Source of the DNA: Ascaris suum
Lineage: Eukaryota > Nematoda > Chromadorea > Rhabditida > Ascarididae
Length of the DNA: 64,000 nt
Direction: 5' to 3'
NCBI GenBank assembly: GCA_013433145.1
Contig: CM024187.1
Coordinates: 18,155,826-18,219,825 of the forward strand
Every line of letters starts with the position of its first letter. The first letter of the stretch is position 1. Shown here piece after piece: positions 1 through 13,599 of this stretch. A program made the position numbers and the translations under genes. The notes under the pieces were generated by a model that saw only the letters and a program-made list of their open reading frames with translations, was not told the origin of the DNA and made no database searches.

Positions 1-183
1 AGAGATCTGCAGCGGAAAAGAACCCGAACAATAAATCACAAGAAGCAGGTGCCAGAAGTGGTAAGTACAGGCGAAGTCGAGACATTGCTTAGCTCTTTGT
101 ACGACGAAGCACAACGCGAGCGCAGAAATGCTTGCAGAAAGCAGCTGCACGATCGCCACCTGCGAAGAAACCTAAAAATATGA
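1..183 (+). CDS. Possible 3' end of a plus-strand gene (partial, unidentified)
   Basis: Frame 1 is open from the first base of the window to TGA at 181-183, giving 60 residues with no start codon inside the window. The peptide is strongly charged and looks helical (for example VETLLSSLYDEAQRERR), unlike the random translations nearby. A good donor, GTG|GTAAGTAC, sits at base 60, so the exon could instead end there and the rest of the open frame be intron. I do not recognise the family. A 60-codon open frame can arise by chance, so support is moderate to weak; the upstream sequence is needed. Confidence 0.35.
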   Translation, partial: RDLQRKRTRTINHKKQVPEVVSTGEVETLLSSLYDEAQRERRNACRKQLHDRHLRRNLKI

Positions 184-3100
184 GATAATCACACAAGCGG
201 ATATTTGTTCTAGCCTTGGCACGCGAATTGTGTAAGGGGTAATTTCGAGGAAGGAAACACGACCTATCCTGAACCTTTTCCAGATTTCTCGGGGGCTTCC
301 CACTCATTGAGAATCCATTCCCCAAAAAATTCCGCTCTACACAGTAATAAAGTTCCTGTATCAAGCTGATCGACAACCTTGTTATGGATGGTTGGTAAAA
401 GCTTGTTAAACGATACCATGGGAGGAAGATTAGAAAGTTTGCATGTTCGAAGCAGGAAAATTGCTGTTTGACCTCAAGCATAATCTCGATGCTTTTCCAG
501 CAAGCTTTTTGTAACAGTTATCGAAAGAAGATCACTCTTTCGTGATAAACTGCATGCTGTGAACTGGCGAACTGGCAATATAATATAAGAACTGGATAAA
601 ACGTTATTATTATAATAGATAAAATAGAACGTGGTAGTACAACACGACATAGCGGTACAATGAGGAAGCGTTATCCAGAAGCCGCTTTTAATTACCCTGT
701 GCCTTCGCCCGTTCGCCAACAAGGGGTCGCTATTTCTTCGAGGCGTGGCTTATTTCAGCGATTTGATTGAAGGGGAAGGAAGTTTCGATCTAAACGATTT
801 GTGGATGTTTCTTTACATCTGAGCGGTTAGAAGGTTCATTTGCAATAAGGATTACGCAGATTTGTATCGATGACATGTACCGAAAAGCTCATTTTCAATC
901 AAACAGCAGTACAACTTCTCATATTGGAATGCCCTTCCTCCCTTTTATCCGAAAAGCCATTCCATGCTCCCCTCTCTAGATATTTGCAAAGTGATTTGTT
1001 CGGATATGAGCACTCAGGAACTGGAGGCAGAGGAGGCAAGTGATATGTTTATTTTACTTGATAACACATGAAATCAGCGAAAAAAATCAGGGACAGATGC
1101 AAAGGCAAAAAGCTGTACCACAGACGCTGGCAAATGAAATGAAACTGCGTTTCCCACTTTAGGACGTTAGGATAAATAAAGGATATACGCCCTCGCGACC
1201 CTGCTTATCACAGCAGCCACTTTTATAAATCACCAACAAATTAAGAACCATGCGCAATAATTCACAACCTAACCGAAGCGTTTTTCCATAAGAGCTCTCT
1301 AAAAGAACCATTTTCCCGACCCGAATGATTCTAAAATGCGAACCGACTGGTCGTGGAATGCATGCAAATTTCTGGCACATTTAGAAACGTAAGTGGATGG
1401 ATCCAACTGAAACCTATTTATAGATTATGGCCACTACGTTTCATAACCTCCGTCCCCTAGTGATTTGCAGCCTGTTTCGGGTGGTTTTTTCGGACGGGCA
1501 AGGAAAGGTTTTAAAGTAGTTATGAGTAATAGACAGTAAAAGTGGGGTTAGTTCAGTCGGGTACAAAACATTCTGGTAGAGAAGATCTGGCAGTTCCCGA
1601 AAAATGACATTTTCTTTTCTAGTGGTCGGGTGATGCCAGATCCCCATGTCGCCGTTGCCAGACACATAGACATGAGGCTATCTTAGTATGTTTTGCCTGC
1701 TGCCTGCAAATCTCCCACTAAAAAACGCAGACTTGCAGAAAAAAAATAGAAAAAAACTTGCGAAGATGTGAAAATGGGAAACTGAAAGTGGTAGAGCATC
1801 ACCTGTGCAGCTTGGACCGCCAGGGAACATAATAAGCAAACCTGAGCTGAAAGTTGGAAAAATGTAGTCTAAGTTATTTCCGACGGCGATGTTGCAAAAG
1901 ATGTTTCTAAGCTAAGCTATTCCTCCTCGAGAGATTGAAAGCACCTAAGTATAAGTACCTGTAGCCTCATGTGTTTGAATAAAAATTTGCCTGAACGGGA
2001 GGCAGGTGGGAGGCGACGAAAAAGTCTATGCAATGGTTTGTTCAAGTGTCTTGGACAAGAATAAAAGACGGACATATTCCTACAGCAGTATTGGAACACG
2101 ATCGGCAATACCTACTGCTCGATCGGCCGATCGTGCCAGACGTTTGCCCTTCATTTGGCACACTAAAGAGAATAGCCAACACCTTCAGACTTTCAACCCA
2201 CAGCTATAAAACTTGGTGGTTGTATCTTGAATTTACAGACTGGAATGAAAAAAAGGTAAAATTGATGGTCGTTTTGTTCATGATGCCACTTTCCAATGCA
2301 TGAGTCAACCATGTCCGGTCAGACACGCAAAAAGATCGTCGCGTGATCTCTGAAAGTTGTCTGGGAAACCCGAAAACATCTTGGAACACACTCACACTCT
2401 TGCATTAAAACAACTAGAGGCTTTCTCTATAGAAGTGTATAACTGAAAGCTTACTTGTGGCGAGAACAATTGCATTATATACGGTTGATAGCCTCTGATG
2501 CGTCCCAAGCTTAATAAAATGCATTCCGACGAGTAAAAGACTGATTGCATGCAAAGCATCTGTGCGATGATCAAAGATGGATCCCATACATACGAGCGGA
2601 ACGAGCTCATCCTTTACAGCGTCCTTTGTAAAGCGCTTCGCTCACTGAAATAAACTTATTTGTGCTCGATCAACTTTTGTCCCATAGGAACGTTCCAAAT
2701 TTATAAACTAACGCACCGGAGGCGAACTCGCTCGCTTGGCCACAACAATATTGTCATGTGCTAAACCGCACAAGTAAAAGGTGATACGAAAATTACGAGA
2801 GAGATTTTTGGGCTCATTTATATGCGACGAATTATGCTGAACATGTTGAAGCATGTTTAAAACTGTCTCCTTTGTTAGCTGTCGTATATTGGATGTTAAA
2901 GATGTCAAGGTGGTTGCGCACTGCGGTGGTCGACTTGTTCAAAAAAAAAGAAACGCAACAGTCTACCGCCATGCAAAGATGTTCCACAAGAATTGGAATG
3001 TCAAAAATGCATTCAAAAACAAATCTCGAAACTAAAAGCTTCAAGAGATCGACCAGTGAGCTCTTTATAATCCCTCAAAGAAAGACAAACCAACCACTCC

Positions 3101-5518
3101 AGGATGAACAGAACCGTCAAAGGATAGCATGGTCTCAAGTCCTATCACAGCCACGTTTCCTGCATCCCATCCCTATGCCGTGCTCAAGCAAAAATTTGAC
3201 ACGACATATATGTTTCTTTCCAAAAAGTTCTCACAATGAGAGCAGTTGCGAAGACCCAGAATGATAGGACGCTGACTTTAAATATTGATGCAGCCAGTTT
3301 AAGCGGAACTATCATCAATCAGTCGGTGGCGATCACCTTTCACCGCAAGAACGACTTCACCTTCAACGACAAAGATGTGAAAATCAACGCTACAATGCAC
3401 TGGGAAATTTCGAGAAATGTTATACTGCCTCGATCCCAATTCCGTTCAAAAACCGACTATAATGCTTTCGGATGCAAATCGAAGGAAGTCCAAGCGTGGT
3501 GCATCAAAAGCCTTTTTCTGACTTCATATCGTCCATTCTAAACCCCTTCGTCCTCCTTACAGTCCCATTCTAAACCCACTCGACTATTCTATATGAGGTT
3601 ACCTGAAGGCCAAAGCCTGCTCACAACACCAGAGCAGTTCTAACTCCTTGGAGCGCCCACCGGGTTCAGGCATAGAGGGGCATCGATGTGGACTACCTGA
3701 CGCTGTAGTCGATACCTTTCGCTGCAGAATGATGTTTTTTTTGCATAAAAGCAGGAGGTACCAAAGACTGTGGTGTAAGTAATGCTGTCCCAATCAATAT
3801 TCACTGGTTAATTCTGTTATCACAACTTTTACAGTACTATAATTTTGCCTCGGAACCTTTGGACCACCACGTATTTTATATGATATCGCGTAGAACAGCA
3901 TGACACAGCAATATATATATCAAACCGGGAGCCGAAAGTGCGGTATATTTCTTTCTTCCCCGGAAGTACAATATAGTGTGACCTGCTTACGTGAATTTAC
4001 CTTTTCTTTGCGTTGTGGTCGTTTTAAACATGACAGGATGGCAAACAAACCCTAATATTTACAGTAACTGACATTCGTGTGGTTTGTCCACTGAATTGAA
4101 GTCATCCGTTGGCGGGGAGGCAATGTTATAACAGTGGTTTGTATATTTGCGCACACACATCCATATCTTTTACGCATAGGTAAAGAAAGCGGGTCCGTTT
4201 TCCTGCCTGCTTTCCGGCACCCTCAATTCAGGAACTACGGGGGCTGCAGTTATGAACTTCGTAGCTGCAACCTACATAAAGGTTGATTACACAGCAAAGT
4301 CAAAAAACGTTACACACATCAATTTCGCAACCGATCGGGTTGCACTTGTACCGGTGAAGTCGGGAAAGGTTTGTGAGAGAATTTTGCCAACGGTCAGATC
4401 AATTTAAAATTGCGAACGTTTTCTTCTTTGCTTTTTATCATTCGTGTCACCCATTTACGCACTTAAATCGTTCTTCTCTCCCATTTCGAACCAAAAAGTT
4501 TTGCAAATCATAACCTCCCTCGGCTTTGCACAACTGCAACTCAATCTGAGGAAAAGTATCATATAAGTAATGAATTTAAAAAGCGTCTAAAGAGCCGCTG
4601 AACTTCACCGACCCGGGCACAGATATAGGAAGCAAGTTATTTTCGAAGAAACACCCAACTTTTGTCCTGCCGACGCAGCCTGTGAACCAATTTCCTTGGA
4701 GTGACCAGACGGACATCAAACTGCCTTGTGACGGACAGAAAAGAGCAGTAAGATGCCGAAAACTGCTTTGATCTCGTTGTCAGAGCCTGTTTTAATGGCA
4801 CCAACCCTCATCAGCAGAGCTCTTTCAGAAAAATAAATGCCGAAAACGATGTTTCCGAAAAACCTAATATACTAATCTCGATACCCTCCCTCTCGAACAT
4901 TCCGATGCCGGAAAAGCATAAACTTGAAACTTTTCAAAATGCTTTCAAGTGCTCATCTCAGAAACCCTTACTTCTGAGGTTTGATTTCTTTCCCTTCCTA
5001 ATAATCCTATTAATCAAGAAGCCTGAAGTCTATTTAATAAGAGAAACACGGCGCCTTCTGTTTGCAAGAGACAGCAGGAAGCAGCGCCAATGCGGCTTTC
5101 ATCTGCGTCACAATGTGTACTCTTAAATCGTTTAACCTGCCTGGCGCATGCCGCGTGGGTATGTGCGCTTGCACTAGCTAGTCCTCTGCTAATGATGAAG
5201 TTCAAGAATGATGAACTGTGTTTGTTCAGGGCCTTATTCAGTTTCGACAGAACGAGTTGAAATTCTTTTCTGATGAGGGGCATTAGCTGACTCACTCGTT
5301 TGGGCTTAAGATTTGCTTTCCTATGGTCTTCAAACCACGAATTATGACCACTTAAATCTATGACCTCTCAGTCTGTAAATAGGAACACACACGAATCTAG
5401 AAAGCTGCGGAAAGTAGAAGAGTTATTTGCATCCACATTCCTACACTTAGTTCGCCAAGTACAACAATGCCACAACCGGTACAATGGTATAAGTGATGCA
5501 CAGCACACAGCGAAATCA

Positions 5519-5546
5519 TTTTTTTTTTTTGGGGGGGGGGGGGGGA
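5519..5546. repeat. Adjacent poly-T and poly-G homopolymer tract
   Basis: A run of about 13 T is followed directly by about 16 G. It is a simple low-complexity tract with no coding support. The G-run could stack as a G-quadruplex and is prone to length error in assembly. Confidence 0.8.
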
Positions 5547-6329
5547 GGTGGGAGGTCCCGGACTTTTCAACAAATTTTTTGCTCTTTTGAGTGGACCTGC
5601 GAAAACATCCCTTCCTGTTTCAAACACCCTCGCTACGCTGCTGAATGAACACGGTTCACAATATAGAATTGAGCGTGACATCGATAAACGACGAACGGCT
5701 CCTCACCACCAGCTTGCAGTGACCTACTGAAATAAACAAACTGGATATCGATTCACTATGCATGAGCCATCGAAGTGCGAACTGATGTAGATCAAAACAG
5801 CTATCATAAGGATTAAAACATACATGCAACACAGAATTCTGAACGTCGACGCCGTAGATCACTTCATATTTCTTTGCACCTTTGAGGGCGTTTCTCAGGG
5901 AGTCGAATTAATTAGCCGTCCGATGAAGCAATAAGCTTTACGTCTCGTTCGGAGAGGCGATACCTGCATAAAACAACCGTCAATTCCAGAATTGAGCAAT
6001 CTTTTAAAAGCAAAGCAGAAACACGGCAGCGAAATAATTGAGCTGTACGGTGAGGGACTCTTCTACTTACCCGACCGATCACATTTTACATGAGTGCATG
6101 GCAAGCGTACAAAGTTATTATACGAATTTAGTACAGATAACAGTATGTCCGCTAATTGCAACCTGTATAAAAATCGTAACATATGTGACTCTAGCGAACT
6201 ATAAACCTATGGACCCTCGAAAGGTCGTGTGGTACCCGCAAAACCTCTGTATGTTGCAGATGCAAAAACATTCACTAAAAATTTTTCTTTCGCAGACGAC
6301 AGTCTTAAAAACGGAGTGATTTTATTCGA

Positions 6330-6480
6330 CGGTTTCTGATGTGAGATGCAATAAGCGCGGAAAAAGAATTTCTTGTAGGTTTCGGCAAGAAGATATAAGA
6401 TGGCTCACAAGTAACGACCTTCTTTCGAAACCCTACAAGAAACCCTTTTTCCGCGCTTGTTGCATCTCACACCAGAACGG
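6330..6480. repeat. Long inverted repeat (hairpin) with 62-nt arms
   Basis: Bases 6,330-6,392 and 6,419-6,480 are reverse complements with only a few mismatches; both arms share GTGAGATGCAA, AAGCGCGGAAAAAG and TTTCTTGTAGG. The spacer is about 26 nt. RNA from either strand would fold into a near-continuous stem. Candidates are a fold-back (MITE-like) element or a long-hairpin RNA locus. No coding frame, flanking target-site duplication or second copy in the window was seen. Confidence 0.8.
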
Positions 6481-9400
6481 TAGTACACGTGGCCCGTCTG
6501 GGACACAGAGCACCCAAGGGTGGCGAGACAATTGTGGCCACCGCACACATCTAGTATACTACGCCAGCCACATAAACTTCGTTGCGCCGCAAACCTTGCT
6601 TCCGCTAACACAATCAGATGATTCGTTCTCGCTCATAGGTGAGATTGTTCACTTTACGCGTGCAAGTTGTTTTTCATTTCAAGAGTGCGGTACATTCAAC
6701 GAGTCTCAGAGATGAAGATCTAAGAAAGCGCATTTGCTATGTTATTGCCTTAAATGATAATGAGCGTTGAATTTTTGAAGAAGTGAATGCGAAGATGCAC
6801 AAGTGATGGAGATCACAAATGCACACATACACAGTGGAATCTAACGAGTGTATGTACATAGCAATTTCTTTATTGTTTTGTTCTCCTTCATTCTCTACCT
6901 GTAATCTTCTTGTACTTCATAACCCCTCGGGCATTTATAGGTAGTCGTCTACCCATAGATATCATAATCAGGTACATCGATAACCACATTAAATGTTCAA
7001 TGGTTGAGTCTGCACAGCATTACTCAAGAAAGTTCTGTGAATCGAAACATGTGCAACGGTCATTCTCGGCATACATCTGCGAATGGCCGCAGTAGTGATA
7101 GCGGAGGTAACTGTGTTTACAACGGCGGACAAAGTAACTGTGTGCAGTCAGCAATGAAGAAAAAAATAACGACACGAGTTTAAAGATACTGTGCGATCTG
7201 GCCATCTCCGCCCATGCTACTTACACCGCTCATTTTCGCTCAGCCATTTGGGCTTGCGTCACTTCCGCTTCGTCTACTTCTGTTTGTTTTTATTTATGAG
7301 GCAGCTAACTGTGCTGAAACGATTCCATGCGTTGAAATTTATATATAGGAACAAAAGCAACTGTGTTATGCCATTGTAAAACGTTATAAAATAAATAAAA
7401 TGGGCGCACTTTCCTTCGTTCCTATGTTGGAATCATGCTTATAAAACTTGTCACGTTTTTTTTGAATGCACATACTGAAAACGGAGACTGGAAGACTATG
7501 AGGAGAAAATTTTTAGCTGAGGGCTTCTACAATCGATCATCGACGAGAGTGACACATCACTGAGAAATGTTGCATTGTTTCTTTAATAATTATGCAATCA
7601 GTTGATATGAAGGGCAAAGTTCGTATATTTGTTATTTGTAGCGTTGGCATGAGGACGTTGGGTTCAAGGAAGTAGGCAATCGGGCTAGCAGTTCCCTCCT
7701 TCTTCTTTCTAGCCAGTTAGAAGTTGAGCAAAATGTTACTGACAATCATATTCGTTCACCGCTCTGTCGAAAACAAACTGTTGATGGCTATATAGCAAAA
7801 CAATATCAGTATTACTGTAGTGTCTTTTCATGCACAATCGAGAAAAAAGCTTCCTTTTGATTTTCGCCGATGCCCTATCGATAAAATAGCAGCTATAACT
7901 CCTCTATCGAATTTTTGCTGAAACATGAATGAATAAACGAAAAACCCCTAATTTTGTCAACGTTCCAAGCTGAAATGCATTATTTGCCTCTCCTCGCCCC
8001 CTAACCCCCTCCCATTCAACACGGGTAGACGAGGAGGAGGGTTCTTGTGCAACTGTAAAGCGTCTTCCAGCTTACATATGTGCATAGCGGAGTCTGAAGC
8101 CTCGACTTCATTCTACCCACATTCTTGTGCCACGTGTCACTCGTTATCTAATAAGCTAGAGAAAATTCCGATAGCTGTATCGAACTTTTTTTGCGTTTTT
8201 TAATGAAACATCGTCGCATAATGTCTTGTGATACGAAGTTGTGGCTATGTATGAGTCCAGTACAAGCACGAAAACAAATAAGCAGGCAAACTGGGTGAGC
8301 AAAGTAGACTCAAGCAAAATAGACGGCCCTGGGTAAAGGAGCAACCACGCCAAACACCTTAAAAGTTACACGAATAAAAGGAGAAAGGAAGCTTTGTAGG
8401 CATCTAATATTTCTGGACAAAAGTTTCTTTGAGGTAAACAAAGTCACTTATGCTAAGACGATGCTAACTACTAAAATGAGGATACAATGCTTTACGCATT
8501 AGCAGGTCAAACCTTTACTATATGTTTTGATTATACTACCGAATTAAACTTTAGTATGCAACGAAAATGCCCTAGGGGGAATGTGATAAACGAGTATTTA
8601 CGGACGAGAGACACAAGCAACCGAGGCTTAATTGGTTGCAACGGTGGCCAACGCATAGCGAACGTGTATGAATCAAGTCATCTTCCACGAATTATGTAGC
8701 TATGCGTATGTTTATAGAAGTGTATGAAAAAGGCGAGCGAAAGACGAGATATTCATCCAATGACGTCAACATAGACTGATGTGCAGACACATTGAGAACC
8801 ATTGAATGCTTATAATTTCTACATCGATTTATTTATATGGAAACCCTACGGCAATAGAAGTGAAAATGAAGTGGTAAGGAAGAAGGCATGAAAAAAACAC
8901 CGTCAAATCGCTGATCATTTTCAGGTCGTTTTCACCAAACTGGTTTCAAAAGAAATTAAAAAACTGAACGCTGCGACAGAAACTATGAAGGAAGCTGTTT
9001 GCGGTGCATTTCTTACATCCTAACTCAAAGTGAGTTCCCCAGCCAAGAAGAAGTAACTTTTAAACGGTATCCTCACAAAATCGGTGCCACAGTCTCGAAT
9101 TTCACCCGACAGAACTCTAAGGTTTCGAGACGACAACTTTTAATCGAGTCTGACAATAAGGTATAATTCATGAAACGCTATGCTTGTGTAAACTCTTGAA
9201 GGTGTCCAACAGTTCTGTTATTGTTAGCAAGACGGGGGAAGGGAAAAGAGATTGGAAACCATCACATCTGCTCACTGTACTTAAGGATAGGATGGCGTTA
9301 AATAACACGTGCATCGCGATAACGCTACACGCGTTCTCGAAAATGCTCACAGCTGGCATCGATCATTGCCTGTACTTGTAACATTAGCTATGCTTACAGG

Positions 9401-12400
9401 GCCCCATCTGGAATGTCTGAGGGAAACCTCGATTCGTGTGGCCGAAGGTTTTAGTGATATTTCGGCAGCGTGAGATGAATAAGAGGTGAGACTCATCTCA
9501 CTACGTGCATCCCACTCAGGAAGTCCCAGGTCCTCTCGAGATAAGCACATACCAGAACGGGTGAGGTCTCTTTACCTGTTTCACTTTCTGCTTTTTTAAA
9601 GTCCTGCTCACTTTCTAAGAAAGACACTCCAAAGACCTCATCTTCTCTAACTCATGTACCCAATCGACTAAGACACTGACTCCACTTTCAGGTACGAGCT
9701 GTCCAGATTCACTTTCATGCAAAACCGCGGTAATGTCGGGAAATTGGCCAAGCCTGGTATTTTCATCCTAGTTCCCACTCAGCTTTCCGAAAGCTCCCCC
9801 CCCCCCCCTCCTTCTGCGAACATGTGAAAGCACAGTGAAAGCAAGTTCACCACAATTTGTCCTGTGCGCTACATATAACTCGCTGCAAAGATCGGATGGC
9901 CATCGATTCTCCGATTCTTACCACAGTTCTTCCTCCAAACCATGTCGCTCTCTGCCAAAAATTACTCTCTGCGCCGCAACAACACCAGTTTTGTGATGCA
10001 ACTCGATTTTCCTCTCGAAACTTCCCCCGCCTTTATTAGCCGATCGTTCTTAGCTTTCTTATCACCCTCTTGGCAAGTCACTCTAGGATGGTTTCTCTGC
10101 ATTACACCACACGTATCGTAGCATGGAAGATGGCGTAGATAATTGAATGAGTTTATTGATAAAATTTTGTTTTAATTACATGAATGCATACAATTGCTGT
10201 AAACGAAACCTTTCAAGAAAGGCAATACAGCGAAACACAATAGCGGCGCCGATAACATCGATCAACAGTCCTCGCAAAGTGAAATTTAAAGTGAGAGCAC
10301 TGTTAAGCTTTCGATGAATCACTTGCCGCTCTCCACATTAACAATACGACTGAATTTCGAGTAATTTTCCCCCTAAAACACCTTACACCTCTCCCTAAAA
10401 TTTTAGAAATATCTCTTAGGGATTTCACTCCACACTCAACACTTCAGCACAGATCACCAGTCATTTAGCCGTTCGGAGAGCACATTCAGCAGCAGCACTT
10501 TCCGATCCATTTGCCAGAGTGGTGCAGTGAAATCTAGTATGTCACAGTCGATGCTTACATATTCTCATTAAGAATCACTCATACCGAAAACAGCCACTAC
10601 ACTGATTTCGAATTATCTTCGGTCAATAAGCCACCGATTCAAAGTGATTGCGGCAGCAACCGGACCTGCTTAAATCCATAGGCGTGCGGATGACTGCAAC
10701 ACGATCTCGGATGCGAAAAGAATCAAATCCAAACGGTCCACAATTCCCACTACTAGCATATCCCTTTTATTGAACAACAGCCATTCCAGCCTTACCTATG
10801 AATTGCCTACGAACACCTGAACAATTACATCATATACTGTTGAGCCTACATCAGCCTTATGCTTGCGAGTACCAGCACCATTCTCATCCGCACAGCCTCT
10901 CCGCATATCTTTCGCGTTATACTTCTTCTTAGATCACGCAGATCATGCAATCTTCCTATCGTCGTCGAAACCCTATCCACAATTTCAGGCCACCTTCCAC
11001 TGCGTCACATAACCCGTCTCAACTGATCAATGTGCGAACGATAAGGGAAATCACCTCTTTCCACTGCTTTAGCGTTTTTTGACGGAAAGCTTTAACCTGG
11101 ACTTGTGGGAATGTCTGTCGTACTCGCATTGGCTTGACGGCTCAATGAAGACGAGATGATCGGTCACTCCCTATGCCGCCACCAGCCAGACGCTGACGCT
11201 TGCGATTTGATTTTTGTTGCAAATCCTTTAAAGTGGCTGGACGTCATCAAACTCCTCAAAAATCCTCAACGAACGGTAAGCGTGGAGCTTTCAACTATGA
11301 CATACTTTCAAAGACCAACCGCACTACACACACAAAACATCCACACCCGAATGAATCAGTTTCATTGATAACGAGATATTCCCATATGCAGAGTAGCTTC
11401 CCTTTGTGAATAACCGAAATTCTGCAAACTGATTACTGTTAGAAATTACAACAACAATGAAGCGCACAAGAGAAACACATCTGCAGCAACAATCAATGCC
11501 CAGAAGCTAAAGATTCCTATATAATATTTTGGCTGAAATGCGCGCAAAACATTGATTCCACCCCCCACAAACACTAAAAGCAATACCCAACAAGCTCCAA
11601 TTGCACCGCGATCCAGTACTTTCTACCATGCGCAGAACAATACGACACCGAAGAGTGTTTCTGGAGTTTTAGTGAGAATCTCAAAAAATTCAACACATTT
11701 TTTTATTTCATTTCCTTACAAACCTTAACAGCTCCCTCCACTAAACCTACCACTAAATTCTCCTAACTCATTCTAGACATTTCAGAACAAAGAAATTCTC
11801 TCAGCCAGAAAAACGAAACTTCTTTCCATCCTCCCATAAACTGTTAGAAACGACGACGTTTTCCTTTTGGAACACACTCATCCCACAGATGGAATACCTC
11901 CCACATCTACGTGAACGCACCGCCCCTAACAAACGGAAATATAGACACCAAATCTGTGAAAGGGCAGGAAATGGAGTTACAGTGCGCATATTACTAAGGA
12001 GATGAAAGTGTGGCCGATGACTGATGAAAGCCCCATTAACTCTGCACAAATAACCTATCCAAATGGCGCGCATAATAAAACGAATACATATGCACTTCCA
12101 CAGCTTAAAACGTATAAAACTATTAAAAAACAACGTGAAAAATGACTTAAAACAGGATGGAACAAATAATAAACAACTGAAGAAGAGATAATAATAAAAA
12201 TGTGCGCCACTTTTTAGGGAAAGCAATCTTTCGCGAGAATGAAAAAAAGGCGAAGCATGGCGTTCAGCACCTTCTTCTCATTCCATGGACCAACAACTGC
12301 ACACTAGCTATCGGGTTTGTAATAGAGGAGATAGTCGATAAGAGGGGCCTAAGAACGCCCAAATGCAGCGAAACTTGGCAAGATTAGCACTTCTAGGAGT

Positions 12401-13443
12401 ACACTGAGTCCAAATTTTACACAAATTTTCAGGTCATCAGGTCGAATTTCTTTCTTGCCACCCCTTAACTTCCAGCAATGGGAAAACCATGAGTGAACCA
12501 AATATAACAAGAACTGGACCCAGAATCTCTGGAGATTCAATTTTTGCTGCACCCTCGGACCCCAAATCTGCTGTCTCCCCGTTTCAAACCATACCGAGCA
12601 ATCCACAGAGACAAAACTAAGCAATCCATAGAGAACGGCTACACATTCATCAACATGGTCGATTAACGGAATAAAAAATGATCACCGGGAGTGAGGGGAG
12701 GGGGAGGAGGAAGGAAGTAAGCGCAGACAACAGCATAAGAATGAACAAAGGAGGTGGGGAAAACAAAAACATTACGACAAGCATTTGGAACAAGGGCGGA
12801 AGCGATTGCTCGCATTCTTAAAGGCGTGTGGTACGATGGAAGTATTTGCACGCAGCAAGCAACAGAGGTAAATATTCAAATAGACTCATTATTGACACCC
12901 GCATCACAAGCAATTGAAGACCTAGAAGCCCAGACGAGCGTCTTTTTACATTTGAAACTCACATTCAACAAGCTTTATGTTCTCAATAGAAATGCAATCA
13001 GCATCGAAGGTATTAATGTATGTATATGCAAGCTTACAGTTTTGATTGACAACCTCAATGCAAGAAATGCGGGGTTCATTTTATGCAAACGAAAACCAAA
13101 GCGATAACTGCGGTTGTTTGCAATCGGCAAAAATTCTCCCCCGATATGCCCTGCAAGAAAACTTGTGAGAAAGACTTCGAAAACTAATTTCCGAGAAAGA
13201 ATTCGAAACTACGCGTGCCTCTGATATCACATAAAAACTCGAAATACAATGCAGTAGGATCAGAGCTGCGAGAGCTGTATAGCACCTACAATCAAGTACG
13301 CCAACGCGGAGGTTAAACAAAGGCCCCACCCTCTCGTGATACTCAAGGACGCCACCGATGCTGTCCCTCATCCCTCAACCCACAACAGGAACGCTCGTCT
13401 CGGAACAACGATGCGCCTCCCCCACCAAGACACATGAACAGAA

Positions 13444-13599
13444 CTAGTCATCCTCGGATTCGACTGCGTCGATGTCGACGCGACACATCGGGCACTTCTT
13501 GTTGTAAATGAGCCAGCGGTCGATGCATCCCGTATGAAAATAGTGAGTACAAGGCAGTACGCGTATCGAGTCCTCCACCTCGAAGTTCATCAGACAAAC
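13444..13599 (-). CDS. RING gene last exon: most of the RING-H2 finger and stop
   Basis: The acceptor CTTTTAG|GTTTGT is at 13,600-13,601 and the TAG stop is at 13,444-13,446. The exon is 156 nt, phase 0. It carries seven of the eight zinc ligands, from the second Cys through CTHYFH and GCIDRWL to CPMC, and a short acidic end, VESEDD. The preceding intron (13,600-15,917, 2.3 kb) holds no supported gene. Confidence 0.88.
   Translation of the reverse strand, partial: VCLMNFEVEDSIRVLPCTHYFHTGCIDRWLIYNKKCPMCRVDIDAVESEDD

Larger units (their letters stand above)
184..13443. other. 13 kb without a supported gene
   Basis: I read both strands and found only short ORFs with unbiased composition and no chain of acceptor, open frame and donor. 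Notable contents are a T-run/G-run tract at 5,519-5,546, a 62-nt-arm inverted repeat at 6,330-6,480 and a C-run near 9,799-9,810. Part of the stretch next to 13,444 must be the 3' UTR of the minus-strand RING gene, but I could not place a convincing polyadenylation signal close to its stop codon. Confidence 0.5.

Noticed and set aside
2872..3541. 130- and 101-residue plus-strand ORFs that might be a transposase remnant
   Set aside because: No DDE/D motifs, terminal repeats or recognisable family signature could be read.
6341..6715. ORFs on both strands with nearly the same start (MRCNKRGKR and a mirrored copy)
   Set aside because: The similarity is explained by the inverted repeat; neither frame looks like a protein.
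12754..13107. 117-residue plus-strand ORF downstream of the RING gene
   Set aside because: Composition is unbiased, there are no recognisable motifs or flanking splice sites, and it lies where the antisense RING gene 3' UTR is expected.
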